64,000 bases of DNA from Tetramitus jugosus (taxonomy: Eukaryota; Heterolobosea; Eutetramitea; Acrasida; Vahlkampfiidae), in contig OW569344.1 in NCBI GenBank assembly GCA_937625935.1, positions 1 to 64,000 of the forward strand, given 5' to 3'. Position numbers and translations under genes: made by a program. Position 1 is the stretch's first letter, and every line of letters begins with the position of its first letter. Below, one piece after another: positions 18,690 through 31,500 of the stretch. The notes under the pieces were generated by a model. The model ran no database searches. It worked only from the letters and a program-made list of their open reading frames with translations, and had not been told where the DNA came from.

Positions 18690-21600
18690 ATGGAGTTAGA
18701 GAACGCCTCAATTGCTGCCGAGTTGTCCTCATCAGTACCCACCAATCAAATCAATGCTCTTCTCGTGCTATTACGATTGTACAGTGCAGGCAAAGACATT
18801 CAAAACTATGTTTCAACTGTTGTTCAATCCGTGTTGGTCAAATCAAACGATCCTCTCGTCAGAAAGTTATGTTATCAGTTGATAAAGGGATGCACAATTA
18901 GCAACAAGTACGATTGGGATTTTATTGTCAAGGAAATTGTGAGAGATATATCCAATCAGACAAACAGTGACCTGTGTGTATGGGCACTGAGAAGTATTGT
19001 TAGCTTGTGTGGTACTGCTGGTCACAAATTTCAAGATTTCTTCTTGAAGAGTCAAAGACAAATTGAAGTATGTTTTCGTGATGCTTCTGCTGCTGTTTTT
19101 TGGATCAAAAACTGTTTTTCTTAATTGCTTGATTGCTAATTCACAATTTTTATTGTTGTTTTTATGGTTGATGTGAATGTTGATGTTTTCACAATACGAA
19201 ATGAATAATGATAGGAGTGCATTTTTCGAACAAGCAGTGAGTCAGTGAGAATTACGGCTCTTGGTCTGATCAAGGTGTTTGCCAAGTCTATTCGAAAATC
19301 CAATCTCATTCACAAGAATGGTGTGAGTCTCTCTACGAGTACAAGCAACAACAATAATAATAACCGTAATGGTACCTCCAGCAATGTCTTATCGGGCGTT
19401 GACCTGTGTGGTCAATGGATCTTGAAATCGATTGAGGATCCCAATCAAGAAGTTGCCTACACTGCATTTACAGTATTACGAGAGTTGATTTGTGGAGATG
19501 CTAGTCCATGTCATTTTCATCAAGAAGAGCTACCAATTACTGTCAGTGTCGAAAGTATGAAATGGATCAAATTTATGAGCCATCACTATAGTTTTTTATT
19601 GAGTCGTGTCAAGTGTATGGACGCAAGGAGAAGACATCCTGCTCTCAGACCATTGACATACATCTCATTGTTGGTTAGACAAGAAATGATGAGTAATACG
19701 CAATTATCTTCCGACAATGCATTGCAATATGGTATGTTGGAGTCTTTGTATCATAATCCATCAATCGTATTCTAAATCATGTTTTTTTTGTAACAACAAT
19801 ACAGAATCGATAAGCATTGAGCAATTGATCAAACCTATGCTTCAGAGTGTTGAGTGCTCAACAGTTCTTGAGGCTGCTCATTGCATGCTCTTAACTCTGG
19901 TTGATAGCAACAGCTCAACGGATTTGATGGCTTGTACGAATAATTTTATTGATGATGCTATTTATGCTTATTTATCGCTTTTGAACAGAAATGAGTCCTC
20001 ATACAGTCATGAAGATATCATGAAGGATATTTGTTGCTTATTGAACCGAGTTAGAGACAAGTACAGTGTATGCGCTGCTTTAATTGATCACATATCGAAG
20101 GTGAGCACTCACGAGAATCGAATGTACATTTTGACCAATACGTACCGAACTCTGTTGAAGTGTAGTATTAGTACCAAGATGAAGCAAAATTTTGCTCAAC
20201 AGAATCATCACTTTAAGCAACAGAACGGTAATGATGTGACCAACGCATCCGAGCTTGAACTCTTCAACAAGGAACGTATCGTGGTTCATATGATGCAATA
20301 TCCTGCCAATATTTTTGAGAGAGTGCTAAGAAGTGAAATGATATTCTGCTCATGCCGCGAGTATCTCATGTTAAAACCGAAGAGTGATGATATTCACTTG
20401 GCTTGGTTGAATATTGGTATTGAGTTGTGTGATTCAGCAAAGGAATGTTTGCTTTGGAATGAATGTCCAGGAATCAATAGCACGATTTCTGAATTTGGAA
20501 AAGTCCTAACAAGATTATGTGTAGAGACACATAGTCCAGATATGATTAATAGTGATGAACGAAAGAAAGTAACAAAGATATTGAATCAAATATTGGATCA
20601 AGTTCTTGCGATGAAAACCGAGTTTGCCGAGTTAATCAGCATGTGTATACTTAGTAACTATATTGATTCACGTCGTGTATCAGGCAAGGAGAGTGCGGAT
20701 GTTGTGTTTGATCATACAAAGTTTATGCTCAACTCAACTCTAAAATCATCAGCAATTGTAGAAAAACAAAAGATTGATACTTTGCTCTATTGTTTATTGT
20801 GGTTGTGTTTCCGATTCAGTATAAAGTTGAGAGATACTCGTGATTATTTGAATCATGTGACAGCCAACAGAACCAAAATGGATGTGGTTCAGGAGAGTTT
20901 AATATCAGCGTTAAACAAGGTTCAATATTCGCTGGAATACAGCGGATCAGTTAACAGTAATCCTAACGAAATATCCACGTTATTCGGTCGTGCATTCCAT
21001 GATGATCACCCCATTTTTAAATCATACTATACTCCCGAGGATGACAAAATGTTGAACAATTACATTCGAGGAATTCAGTTACTGAATGATATCAACTCTA
21101 ATTTGCATCAGGAAGATCCTTATAACCTGAAATCTGTGCTTCTCACAACTAATGTTACACAGCAAGCCATTGAGCTTGAAACAGACCCTCGATATAGAAG
21201 AGTGAAACAGTACTCAACAATCGTGTCTCAACCTGCCGATCCATTATCTGTTACTGCTACCTATGTGTTAATGCCAAATCAGTATTCATTGGTCCTACAC
21301 GTAACCATACACAACAACACGTCCACAAATATTTATCAAGTCAGCGCAGAGGTAGGAGTAGAAGGAAGCTTAAGGCTATTCGAGCAGTGTGCTCAGAGTA
21401 CTCATCCGATTGGAGACTTACCTGGAAACACAAAAACCGAATTTGAGAGAGAATTCTTGATTGACCAATTCAGCAAATGTCGTTTCTTCATTTCAATCAA
21501 CTGCTCGCATATTAAGAAAGCAATTGGTGAGGATATGTTGAATACTGAAGAGCGGAAGGATGCTGGCCTTGTTACGATTCGGTGTATTCCATTCGTGATT

Positions 21601-22386
21601 AACTTGTCACATTTGCTATATCCACCCAAGTTGCTGGGTCATTCCGACTTTTTAACTGTTTGGGAGGCATTTGAGTGTTCCTTCCATAAGAGAATGCAAT
21701 TCCCACACAACATTCTCGCTAAATTAACATTGGAGGACACAACAGACAAGAACGATAGTGACATGTTACAAGGAGGTCCTGCAATAGTGAAGCAGATTAT
21801 TCAGTCTTGTAAGGATAGCAAGACTAGCAGCAATATTATCAGTTGCTTCTATGAGGTACATCAGCCACAGGAGTTAATTGTGATGCGTCAGGATCCATAC
21901 TTGGGCATTCCTACAATGTTTCAACAGTGCTTCTTCTCTCGTACAATTTTTGGAGATTATATACTAATTGTTGTATCGGGCGTACTGCATCACAATCAGC
22001 AGCTGTATGTGTGCGATTGGGAGTTTAGAACAAATTCTAGTGCAGTTCAACATGTGTTAAAACAAGATTTCTCGGATTGGTTTGGTGACATGGTGGCAAC
22101 TGCTAGCAGAACTATGAGAAGTAATGAGATTCAAGTATTGAGTGAACTACCCTCAGCCCAAAAGACTCGATTCGATATTTTCAGTGATAGTAGTACGGAA
22201 GATAAGTTCTCTGTCAAGCAAGAGTTTGGTCTCAACGAAGCACAAAGTACAGTACTATTTCTGCAGAAATGGGACAGCATTCGTGAGCGATTGGTCATTG
22301 ATGAGAGTGAAGCCACTGAAAATATTTCCACTGCGCGTCAATTGAACTTTGGATCCAACGAAGAGGAGGACAATGAATGGGAATAA
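18690..22386 (+). CDS. TPLATE: TPLATE subunit of the TSET/TPLATE endocytic complex
   Basis: Three exons (18690-19067, 19215-19731, 19805-22386) joined in phase give 1158 residues, close to plant TPLATE. Introns start GTATGT and end ATAG or ACAG. The N-terminal adaptin-like solenoid reads SAGKDIQNYVSTVVQSV and then LCYQLIKGC, as in TPLATE. The C-terminal appendage region keeps family landmarks: ADPLSVTATYVLMPN, VTIRCIPFVINLSHLLYPPK and a SRTIFGDY strand, followed by DFSDWFGDMV. It ends in an acidic, Trp-containing tail (EEEDNEWE). TPLATE acts at the plasma membrane in clathrin-mediated uptake as part of an ancient adaptor complex lost from animals and yeast. Confusion with AP-1/2/3/4 large subunits is unlikely given the appendage match. 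Confidence 0.87.
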
Positions 22387-22543
22387 ATTATTTATTTGCA
22401 ACTTCACACTGTAACTCAGACAACGTCAGTGTTGTATTGACATCCAGAACTTCGAAGCTTCTCTCTTCAAGGTGGAAGGAAGATTTAATTTTAGCTAGAA
22501 AATTCCTCCAACACAAAAACTCGGTTCGAAAAACAACAGCAAA

Positions 22544-24118
22544 ATGGGCAACAATAAATCCAAGATACAGCAACCAGTTCCCATTCAATTCCAAATATCG
22601 TGTGAGCCGCGTTGTGACCTCAGTGACCACGATGATTTTGTTGACATCAACTTGAATGCCGATAATAACTGCAACACTGATGGTGATGGTTCGCCCCGGC
22701 TGGTCGTGTCATCCAATATGAAAAATCATAATCGTGACTGTGACCTCGAAGGTCTCGAAGAGTACGCTCTCGTACATAAGATCACTTCGATGGTGGAAGA
22801 AAACTCGTCGTACATTGATGAAGATTCCTTTGTGTTCGTGTATGCACCAATGAACCTTCGCCTGATCCAATCACCTGCTGCCCTTCAAAATATTTTCCTG
22901 TTTTGTGGTCTCAGGGATATATCTGTGATCAGTTGTGTGTGTCGATATTGGAATCAAGTATGCTCTTATCGGTCTGAATCCCTGTGGTTAGAGTTGGCAA
23001 AGCAGAACATTATGGATCTGGATTGGTTTAAGACGGTGCCTGAATTGTTTCGAATGTTGTCTGTTTGTGATGATGCACTATCGAACGACGGAAGTGACGA
23101 GCTTGGCTCTGAATCAAGGACGATCATTGAGAAGACTCGTGTCAAGTATGAACTTCTCATGTCAAATCACTTCCAAAATGTCATGACTTGGAGACAAAAG
23201 GTGTTCAGGTACACGTGCTGGAACTGGGGTCGAGTGAAAGAACGATATGTCCCTATATCCCATCACTCCATGTACAATATTCTATCATCTACTGAGATGT
23301 GTCCCATGAAGGTTTTAATCTTAGGAAATTCCAATCTAGGCAAGTCTGCACTAAGAACTTTCTTCTTCTATCCGGACTACTCGATATTCAGTTCGAGTGA
23401 TCCAAGTTTCTTTCCCTATCAGCCAACAATGGAATGTGACATTGACACCAAGATTATCAGTTTACCCATAATGAACTACGAGGGAACGTGCTCAGAGTTT
23501 TGCGTCAACATGCAAGTCTGGGATTGTGCTGGTGTCAGTCATGAGGAATTACCAAATTTAAGTTCGAAACCTCAACTGACATCCTATCTCAAGGGAGCTG
23601 ATGCCATCATACTGTGCTATGATGCAACAAATGCTGATTCATTCAACGATTTGGAGTATTGGGATTCGTTTATTCAGAAGCAATGCGAACACAATCATAT
23701 GGTTCCTGTGATTCTTACGGCACTGAAATGTGATACCGACACCATTGGCAGGAAGGCAAGAGTTGTTTCTCGGAACAAGGGCCAATTGCATGCAATGAAG
23801 CGTGGATATGCCTATGTAGAAACAAGTGCAAAATGTGACACAGAAACAACATGTTTACCTTTCCAACTGGCAGCCTTCTTTTGTCAGAGAGCCTCCTCCA
23901 TGTTGCAGACATTCCAGAGAGAAGAAACGACGCTGATGCCCCAGGTCACAGTTGCAGAACATGAGGAACTATTTGACGATGATGACAGCTCGTTGGACAC
24001 TGTTGTCGGTTCTATTGGTTCTCCTATGACGAACATGGATGACTCCTTCCTGGATACACGCTCAGCCCTTGCTGTCGAGCTACCTTTGCTGTTCGGAGGA
24101 TTTTTCCCGCCAAAATAA
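22544..24118 (+). CDS. F-box protein fused to a Ras/Rab-like GTPase domain
   Basis: A 524-residue single-exon protein. It starts MGNNKSK, a good N-myristoylation signal. An F-box-like helix set lies at about 110-150 (LQNIFLFCGLRDISVISCVCRYW), which would bind Skp1. From about 255 a small GTPase domain follows: G1 is GNSNLGKSA, G3 is WDCAGV, and G5 is ETSAK. G4 is unusual: the expected NKxD reads LKCD, so the guanine-contacting Asn is replaced. There is a long insert between G1 and G3. The C-terminus is acidic and has no CAAX box, so membrane contact would come from the N-terminal lipid. A role in membrane-localised, GTP-gated ubiquitination is inference. Confidence 0.8.
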   Translation: MGNNKSKIQQPVPIQFQISCEPRCDLSDHDDFVDINLNADNNCNTDGDGSPRLVVSSNMKNHNRDCDLEGLEEYALVHKITSMVEENSSYIDEDSFVFVYAPMNLRLIQSPAALQNIFLFCGLRDISVISCVCRYWNQVCSYRSESLWLELAKQNIMDLDWFKTVPELFRMLSVCDDALSNDGSDELGSESRTIIEKTRVKYELLMSNHFQNVMTWRQKVFRYTCWNWGRVKERYVPISHHSMYNILSSTEMCPMKVLILGNSNLGKSALRTFFFYPDYSIFSSSDPSFFPYQPTMECDIDTKIISLPIMNYEGTCSEFCVNMQVWDCAGVSHEELPNLSSKPQLTSYLKGADAIILCYDATNADSFNDLEYWDSFIQKQCEHNHMVPVILTALKCDTDTIGRKARVVSRNKGQLHAMKRGYAYVETSAKCDTETTCLPFQLAAFFCQRASSMLQTFQREETTLMPQVTVAEHEELFDDDDSSLDTVVGSIGSPMTNMDDSFLDTRSALAVELPLLFGGFFPPK

Positions 24119-24163
24119 AAACAAAAAACGCTTTGTATTTGTTCAAACGCAAAACAGAAAATC

Positions 24164-26435
24164 ATGTCTGAGCCAACAACAAGCATCACTTACAGTGACA
24201 TGACGATGAACAACAATACGATGCCTGACCAAACAACAACCCAACAAACCAACAATCTTACGGAGACACAAGATGATGATCAAACCATGACACCCAGAAG
24301 AAGCAGTAGAAGAAAAAAGGCGCCAAAAATGCTCGGTAGTCCCAACCACAATGACAACATTGATGAACTACAACATTATCACACCAACAAGAATGCTAGT
24401 CATCGAAGTGTGCCTCACTCTGTTGAATCATCAAGCACAGGTTCTTCACTCACAAACACTAATCATTACAATAACAGCATTAGCATTAACATCAACAATA
24501 CGATCAATCCAGATGAAGAATCAACGACTCAAATCACGTCATCAGCCAAAGAACGTTTTGTAAGTTCGAGAGGCAGAGGACGATCGAAAGCAAACGCTTC
24601 TAATGCATCGAATCGACGCTCTAGAAAACAAAAGATTGTTCTTGATGCGTTGCCGATTGATGCTGCAAAGTCATTTGTCAATAGTGGACCACAACCGGAT
24701 GTACCTGATATTCATCTCATGTCTCCAAACTCGAAACAGGCCTATGAGAAGAATAAGAGGTTGCCAATGAAACTGAGAGGAAAAGGAACTCGTATGTATC
24801 TCATCTACAAATTGTTCCACCATCTATGAATCAACGACATGTTCATTGTAATTGTGTTTGTATTTGTTTGGTTGTTTGTTACAAAAAACAGATGGAAATA
24901 TCACCAAGAAGGTGGGAGTTCAAGTTCTGGAGGGATTTGCTTCACCAGAGCATATCGAACACATGCAAAGCACAGGTCACCAGTTTAGTAGAATATTGAC
25001 AACTCAAGCCAGAAGATTTTGTGTGTACGAGTGGTTTTATCCAACGATTGAACAACCTTTTTGGAGCAGAAATGACTTTATTCATGCCCTACAGGATCTT
25101 AGACTCGATTATGCAGTGTATGGTCGCATAACAAAGAGTCATCTTGGCTTTATTCGCAGCAAAATATCGGCAAACTACAAGATACGGCGTTTCTCTCGTG
25201 CTTTTCTACGCGATGAATTAGCAGTACTCAAACAATATCAGAATGCAGCGCGATCATTCAACAGTGGAACATGCTCTAGTGAGGATGAAGAGATTTTGCA
25301 AATTTATGATTCGGTGGCCCCTCGTTTGTCCACTAGAGATAGAGTATGTGTGCTAGATACGGAAACTTATCACACATACCCTGCTACCATCCAATCTGTC
25401 GAGCAGAATTCATATTTTGTAGATTTTGATGATGACAGTATTGCTAGTAGATCAGTGCCAGATACGATCGTCATGTTTTTGGGTACGATTGAACCTGTTC
25501 GAGTGAATAAGAGGCCATACAGTTCTGTGGAAGGGTCCACTGAACCTGGCTCTCCACGCACTCCCCAGGCCAAGAAAACAAAAATGATGGACATCAATCA
25601 ACCAGGTTGCTCACCAATCATGGGTTCATCTCCAAATCACACGATCTCAACACCTGGTGCCACACATTTATTACAATCTCCTCCTCGCACAAAACGTCAT
25701 TCCCCAACTCCAATGACTCCAACAACAACAAGGAATATGCAACATGGTGAGATGGATACTGCAAGAATAGCACACTACATTTACAACATCAATTTCAAGA
25801 GTGCTCTTGTACAACAGCTAGCTGAGATCAATTCTGAAACGAGTTCACTCGTAATGCAGGGACGAAGTTCGCTACCAGGCGTTCTGGGTCAGAGATGTGC
25901 CTTTTTATTTGTACAGTTAAAGAAGGTGAATAGCCAATTGGAGAAGTTGGAGAAAGACCTGGAACAGATATTCTATCGACCTCGTTCAAGACCTTTCGAA
26001 ACTCCACGATCATCCCTTCAAAGTTTATTCCAGGAGGATGTCATATTTGCAAAGGAGCATGTGGCAAAGGTGAGTCATCAAGTTATGCTCGATTTAATTC
26101 GCGATGTGACCAACAAGCCCCTGCCTGTGTCGCATCAATCAGGAGTTCAGCACCAAATTGCCACTCTGTCTCTCCATGAAAAGTACGAGGCGTTCCACAA
26201 GCGTATTGAAAAGAAGGTTAGGGATTGTGTTGCCTTCCTGTATCACCTGCGCACATGTGTCATCAATGATTCTTCTCTTTCTCAGAAAGAGATTGAGTTG
26301 ACGCTCAATGCTGCTACCATGGCTTTAAAAACTGACTCACAAGAAGCATCATCTCTGGCAATCTATCAGGAGATCCAATCCTACATTAACATATTGTTGA
26401 GCCAACAATACACGCCCGCAGCCCAGCAACAATAA
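24164..26435 (+). CDS. LIN9: LIN9/Mip130/ALY subunit of DREAM/MuvB complex
   Basis: Two exons (24164-24791 and 24892-26435) with a 100-nt GTATGT...ACAG intron give 723 residues in phase. The N-terminal 200 residues are Asn/Ser/Thr-rich with basic patches (RRSSRRKK, RGRGRSK). Residues about 250-330 form the DIRP domain: VYEWFYPTIEQPFWSR, then LGFIRSKI and IRRFSRAFLRDEL. A Tudor-like segment follows (RLSTRDRVCVLDTETY, then YFVDFDDDS). The C-terminal half is helical. LIN9 bridges MuvB to Myb or E2F and controls cell-cycle genes. The start lies only 45 bp after the preceding stop codon and the end lies 27 bp before the next start, so regulatory DNA is very short. Confidence 0.87.
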
Positions 26436-26462
26436 AAAAAAAACAAAGCACAGCAACATCCA

Positions 26463-28286
26463 ATGACGAGCCATAAAAAGTTGATCAACGACAAAGACAG
26501 TGTCGTCATGGACTCCCTGATGGGATTAGTGGCTGCACATACTCACTTGCGTTTATTGCGTGATAATGATACCATTCTGCCTGTTGTTGTAAGGAGTGAT
26601 TTATCCCAAATCAAGCACCAACAGATCACACTGATCTCTGGAGGAGGAAGTGGTCATGAACCGGCTCATGTTGGCTATGTAGGTGATGGTATGCTCTCAG
26701 CAGCGATATGTGGTCACATTTTCACTTCACCAGATGTTGACACGATATTGACAACCATTAGAGCATGCACTGTCGCATTGCCCAAAAATTCAATTCATGA
26801 AAATAAGGTTGGATGCTTGTTGATTGTGAAAAATTATACTGGAGACAGATTAAACTTTGGTTTGGCAGCCGAGTTGGCCAGAGCAGAAGGTTTCAACGTA
26901 GAGATGGTAATCGTTGGAGATGATTGTGCAGTTTCTCAAACAGTGGATCCATCTCTGAAGAACGATCGAGATTTGCGACGAGGAATAGCTGGTACTTGCT
27001 TTATCCATAAATTGGTCGGTGCGTATGTGAGCAAGCACAAAGGGTGCAGTTTAAGTCAAGTGAAGCAATTTGCAGAGGACGAGTGCAATAGAGTATCATC
27101 AATTGGTATCGGTCTTAGCGCTTGTATCATACCAGGAAACGAGTCTTCTTCATTCGATCTTCCCTCTACTAAAGTGGAGTTTGGTCTGGGAATCCACGGC
27201 GAAAAGGGTGTATTGCAGGACGATATCGCTTCTGCTGACCGAACAGCAGAGATATTACTTGATTATGTTATTCACGATATGAAAGAGACAACTTCGAAAC
27301 AAGTTGCTCTATTGATCAACAATTTAGGAGCCACCACGAACTTGGAGATGTACATTGTTTGTAGAAAGGTTATGCAGTTGCTCGAAGAACAATATTCTTT
27401 CCAGGTCGAAAGAGTTTACGTTGGTCATTTCATGACAGCTTTGGATATGAGTGGTGTGTCCTTGTCAGTGCTGTCCTTGGAGGGAGATCAGCATATTCAA
27501 CTGCTCGATGAACCCACAAATTGTTTGGCATGGCCAAAGAACAATAGCGCAGTTATTGGGAAACGATTTGATGACTCTGCTCTCTTTATTGAACATACAG
27601 CCCAATGTTCTTCCAGCTCACCTATCTCAGACCACTCTGATCAATCAACCTACCAAGTAACAACAACACTCGTAGAGAGAATACGATCTACATGTAGATC
27701 CATCATTGAACACGAGTCTATCTTAACGGAAATGGATGCCCAGACTGGAGACGGAGACATGGGTATGAGTTTCAAACGTGGAGCAAACAACATCCTACAC
27801 ATGTTAGATTCAATCGACACTACCAATGATCATATGACAGTATCTGTCCTTCTGGCAAGAATTAGCAAATGCGTACGAGGAATGGGTGGAAGCTCTGGAG
27901 TGCTCTTGTCTATTTTGTTCTCTAGAATGTCATTTTCTTTCGAGCATGACTCTGCCCAATCACTGGAGGAAAGTTGGATTTTGGCACTCGGTCAGGGAGT
28001 TGAGGCCGTTTCTCAAGTGGGAGGCGCCAAGGTTGGTGACAAGACAATGATGGACGTACTGATTCCTGTTCACCAATATTTGTTGGAGCACTCTGATGAA
28101 ATGACTACAAATGATGAGCTGTACTTACAATTAGTTCAGGTGTCTCAAAAAGCAATGCAGAATACGAAGGATATGGTTGGCAGGAAAGGAAGATCAGCCT
28201 ATTTGTCTAAAAGAGTGGTCGGTCATGTAGATCCAGGTGCCTATGCGATGACACTCATTATCGAAGCCCTATCGTCAAGAAAATGA
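26463..28286 (+). CDS. TKFC: Dihydroxyacetone kinase (DhaK-DhaL fusion)
   Basis: A 607-residue single-exon enzyme. The N-terminal DhaK domain reads SGGGSGHEPAHVGYVG, AAICGHIF and VKNYTGDRLNFG. The substrate-linking His lies in LGIHGEKG at about residue 245. The C-terminal DhaL domain has the Mg-ATP loop QTGDGDMGMSFKRG, then MGGSSGVLLS and VGDKTMMD. This ATP-using, single-chain arrangement is that of eukaryotic DHA kinase / triokinase-FMN cyclase. It phosphorylates dihydroxyacetone (and often glyceraldehyde), feeding glycolysis and removing a toxic triose. All key motifs are intact. FMN cyclase activity cannot be judged from sequence alone. Confidence 0.95.
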   Translation: MTSHKKLINDKDSVVMDSLMGLVAAHTHLRLLRDNDTILPVVVRSDLSQIKHQQITLISGGGSGHEPAHVGYVGDGMLSAAICGHIFTSPDVDTILTTIRACTVALPKNSIHENKVGCLLIVKNYTGDRLNFGLAAELARAEGFNVEMVIVGDDCAVSQTVDPSLKNDRDLRRGIAGTCFIHKLVGAYVSKHKGCSLSQVKQFAEDECNRVSSIGIGLSACIIPGNESSSFDLPSTKVEFGLGIHGEKGVLQDDIASADRTAEILLDYVIHDMKETTSKQVALLINNLGATTNLEMYIVCRKVMQLLEEQYSFQVERVYVGHFMTALDMSGVSLSVLSLEGDQHIQLLDEPTNCLAWPKNNSAVIGKRFDDSALFIEHTAQCSSSSPISDHSDQSTYQVTTTLVERIRSTCRSIIEHESILTEMDAQTGDGDMGMSFKRGANNILHMLDSIDTTNDHMTVSVLLARISKCVRGMGGSSGVLLSILFSRMSFSFEHDSAQSLEESWILALGQGVEAVSQVGGAKVGDKTMMDVLIPVHQYLLEHSDEMTTNDELYLQLVQVSQKAMQNTKDMVGRKGRSAYLSKRVVGHVDPGAYAMTLIIEALSSRK

Positions 28287-28575
28287 ATTGCTGCATACCT
28301 AGGTTCACCAAAACTTTTCCAGATCGTCAAACAGTTCCCGCAATCGTTTGGTATTATTTGTTTTCACGTGATCCAAAAATTTAACCTAAATAAGATGGGG
28401 ACTATTTTCGGCAACAAGTATGAATACATTTTTGAGCGTTCGTCCCATGAAATACACGAATTCATTCCATGAACAACAAAAGAAAACAGTCTGAAATTAT
28501 CATTCTTCAACGAGGAAGATTGAAAACCATATCTGAGCACCAGTTCAAACAAAACACACCATCTGACAAACTGAA

Positions 28576-31500
28576 ATGAGTGGTGAACCACCCAACAATA
28601 TAGTTCCACTAACACCCAAACCGGGTTCAACTCCAACCACGCAAGGTGGTGAACAACAACTTGAGTTGTACATTGATGACCACCATAAACAATTTTGGAA
28701 CAGTTACACAGAGAATAACACCAATGACGACAACAGCCATAACAACAATTCGAATAATGGCGTTGGAAGACCAATGAAAAGATCCAATTCTGCTCAAAAC
28801 TTCCTTTCCAAAGCAATGAAAACAAACTCGCTTGCAACAAGACGGAAGAATAGGCGATTATCTGATTTGTTCAGGGGTGATGATGGCGCACCTCCGTCAA
28901 TGCCCATTTCGCCTCACTTTACAAAAACTTTTGAGTTTGGAAAACCGACAACTCTCGTTTATAATCCACAAAAGAAGCCCTGTGATCCAAAGACGAACGA
29001 AGATGAACAAGATTGTGAATCTAAGAAAGAGCAACAAAAGGAAACTTCAAGCCTACCTCAATCCCCGCACATGCACCCACTCTTTCTATGCTTTCGGGAT
29101 CACAAATTCGAAAACAAATTTATGAAAGAGTTCTACTTTGGAGAATCTGCTTACAGTTGGAGAATAACGATAGTATTTTTTCTGGCTTCGTTGTGGTATT
29201 CGATATTTACATACATGAGCTTTCGCTCAGGAAAAGATACGAGAGCGACACATATTGATTTCTACATTGCGATTTTGTACTTTATTGCTTGCATTGGAAG
29301 CTACTTAATGTGCTTCGTAGAGGAGTTGAAGAGAACAATACAACGCAGACGAACACTTCGAAACACGGGAAGTAATACTGTGAAAAAGAAGAATAATCGT
29401 GTTCACTTGAGATCCGTACAAAACATTGAAAGATTAATACTAGTGATTCTCTGTCTGACCTTCTCCTTCACAATGATGAAAAAGGGTGATTGCGTCCTGA
29501 ATAGCTCATCTCTAGATGTATCAACCTACCTCCACATATGGACCAGTTTATCTCTCTTGCGTCCTCGATTCATTTTTCAACTCGTACTGACTGCCTATGT
29601 CATAGTATCCTGGATTACTTTCGCGACTGCCTTGTTTCCATTTTGGAATCTGTGCACTCTTAACATGGGGAGGATGTGTATTCACTTCATTTCCCTTGTT
29701 CTTCTGATGGGATACTTCCTGATGGATTCATATGGGCTCGAGAGGTTGACACGGCGGCGATTTGTCTCGACACGAAAGGAATGGCTCGAGCACATGTTGT
29801 TGGAAGCTGAGAAGAAGAAGTCACAGACATTACTTCATAACATATTGCCCAAGGCATTGATTCCTGATTTGAAGAAGAAAAAGTTACGTTATTTAGCTTC
29901 TCCAACTCATACCCTACCGGATCTGAATGACATTGTTCCCGTAGTTCAGCTATATGATCATGTTTCGGTTCTGTTGAGTGATATTGAAAATTTTACCGAG
30001 TTTTCGAGTTCTCATTCAGCCGAAGATGTATTGCTGATTCTCAATATTCAATTCTCATACTTTGATGTTGTTTGTAAGAAGTTGAAGATTGAAAAAGTGA
30101 AGACGATCGGTGATGCATTCCTTGCTGTTGGAGGACTAGATGCCAAATCAAAACAACAATGTGATGAGCGTCTCAGCAGATTGTTGACGATGGGATGCGG
30201 CTTCTTGAGAATCATTGACCTGCTCAATCGTAAGTATCATTGGAATTTTCACGTAAGAATCGGAGTTGCCTATGGAGAAGTCATTGCAACAGTGTTAGGT
30301 CGAGAATTATTGACCTTTGACTGTTTCGGGAAAGCCATAGATGAAGCTACATATATGGAGAGGCATGCCAAGAGAGACTCAATACTAACCTCACGACAAG
30401 TGTACGATGTGGCAAAAGACAAGTTTGCATTTGAATGCATTGAATCTGGATTAGATGGAGATGATCCCACGGAGGTTTATATTTTGCACGCAATGAACGA
30501 AGATGAAAGGATCACCGATGTCATCTTAGACGACACCTTGCACGACATGGTCGAAACAATCATTGAACAACAATGTAAGTCTGCCTCAGATGTGATAACC
30601 GTGAGACATGCTAGACTAGATTTGGACACACCAACCTCGATCATCCAACCTTTTTCAAACATACTGGAAAGGAGTTCTGATGTGTTCGACCAATCTACCA
30701 TCAAAACTTCAACTGATGGATCCAAGGATGGAGAGAGACAAATACCAAGCATCGGTCATTTCTCTCAATCACCTCTGTTTCAGTCTGGTTTCGTTCAGTA
30801 CACACTGGGGGCAGAGGAAAGTCCGAGCTGTCCGGTTAGCTGTACATTCCCGTCTGCCATCAATCTACGAAAAATACCAGTATCCATACCCTTCTTTCGC
30901 TCCAAATCAGAGGATAGAAAATCTCTTCTTGAAAATTACAAGACCCTAAGAACGAGCACGTCAACTTATTTGCTATCGCAACTACTATTGGATTTGTTGT
31001 TCATATGTGTGCCACTGTGTCTAGGGAACGCTGATATTTTGAGAACTAGTTCACCGATGAAAGTGCATATTCTATCCACTGCGATACATCTGACATGCTT
31101 CATTTTGGTTAGGTTCACACGTTGTTATGACAAAAGTTTTATATGCGGAGTGATGATGTCTCTGATATCTCTAAGTTCGGCCATCATTAGCACCTTTTAT
31201 TTTACAGCAGACAACTACACGAGGAGAGAAATATTTCCGACAGCCGTAGCAACATTGATGCATATTCTGATTGCCCCACCTAATCTTGGATTTCATTTCA
31301 AAGTGAAACTAATGATCTTCATGCTGGGGTTGTGCCATTTGGTCGTATTCTATTCTAGTGAACCTCCAGATGAGGTGTTGACTTGTGTTTATGCATCGGC
31401 TTTATGTGGTCTAATTACCAACTATATCAAGAAATTGTCCATGAGGCTAATGGTTATACTAAAATCAATGACAGAGAAGTCAAAACAAAGCTTGAGAGCA

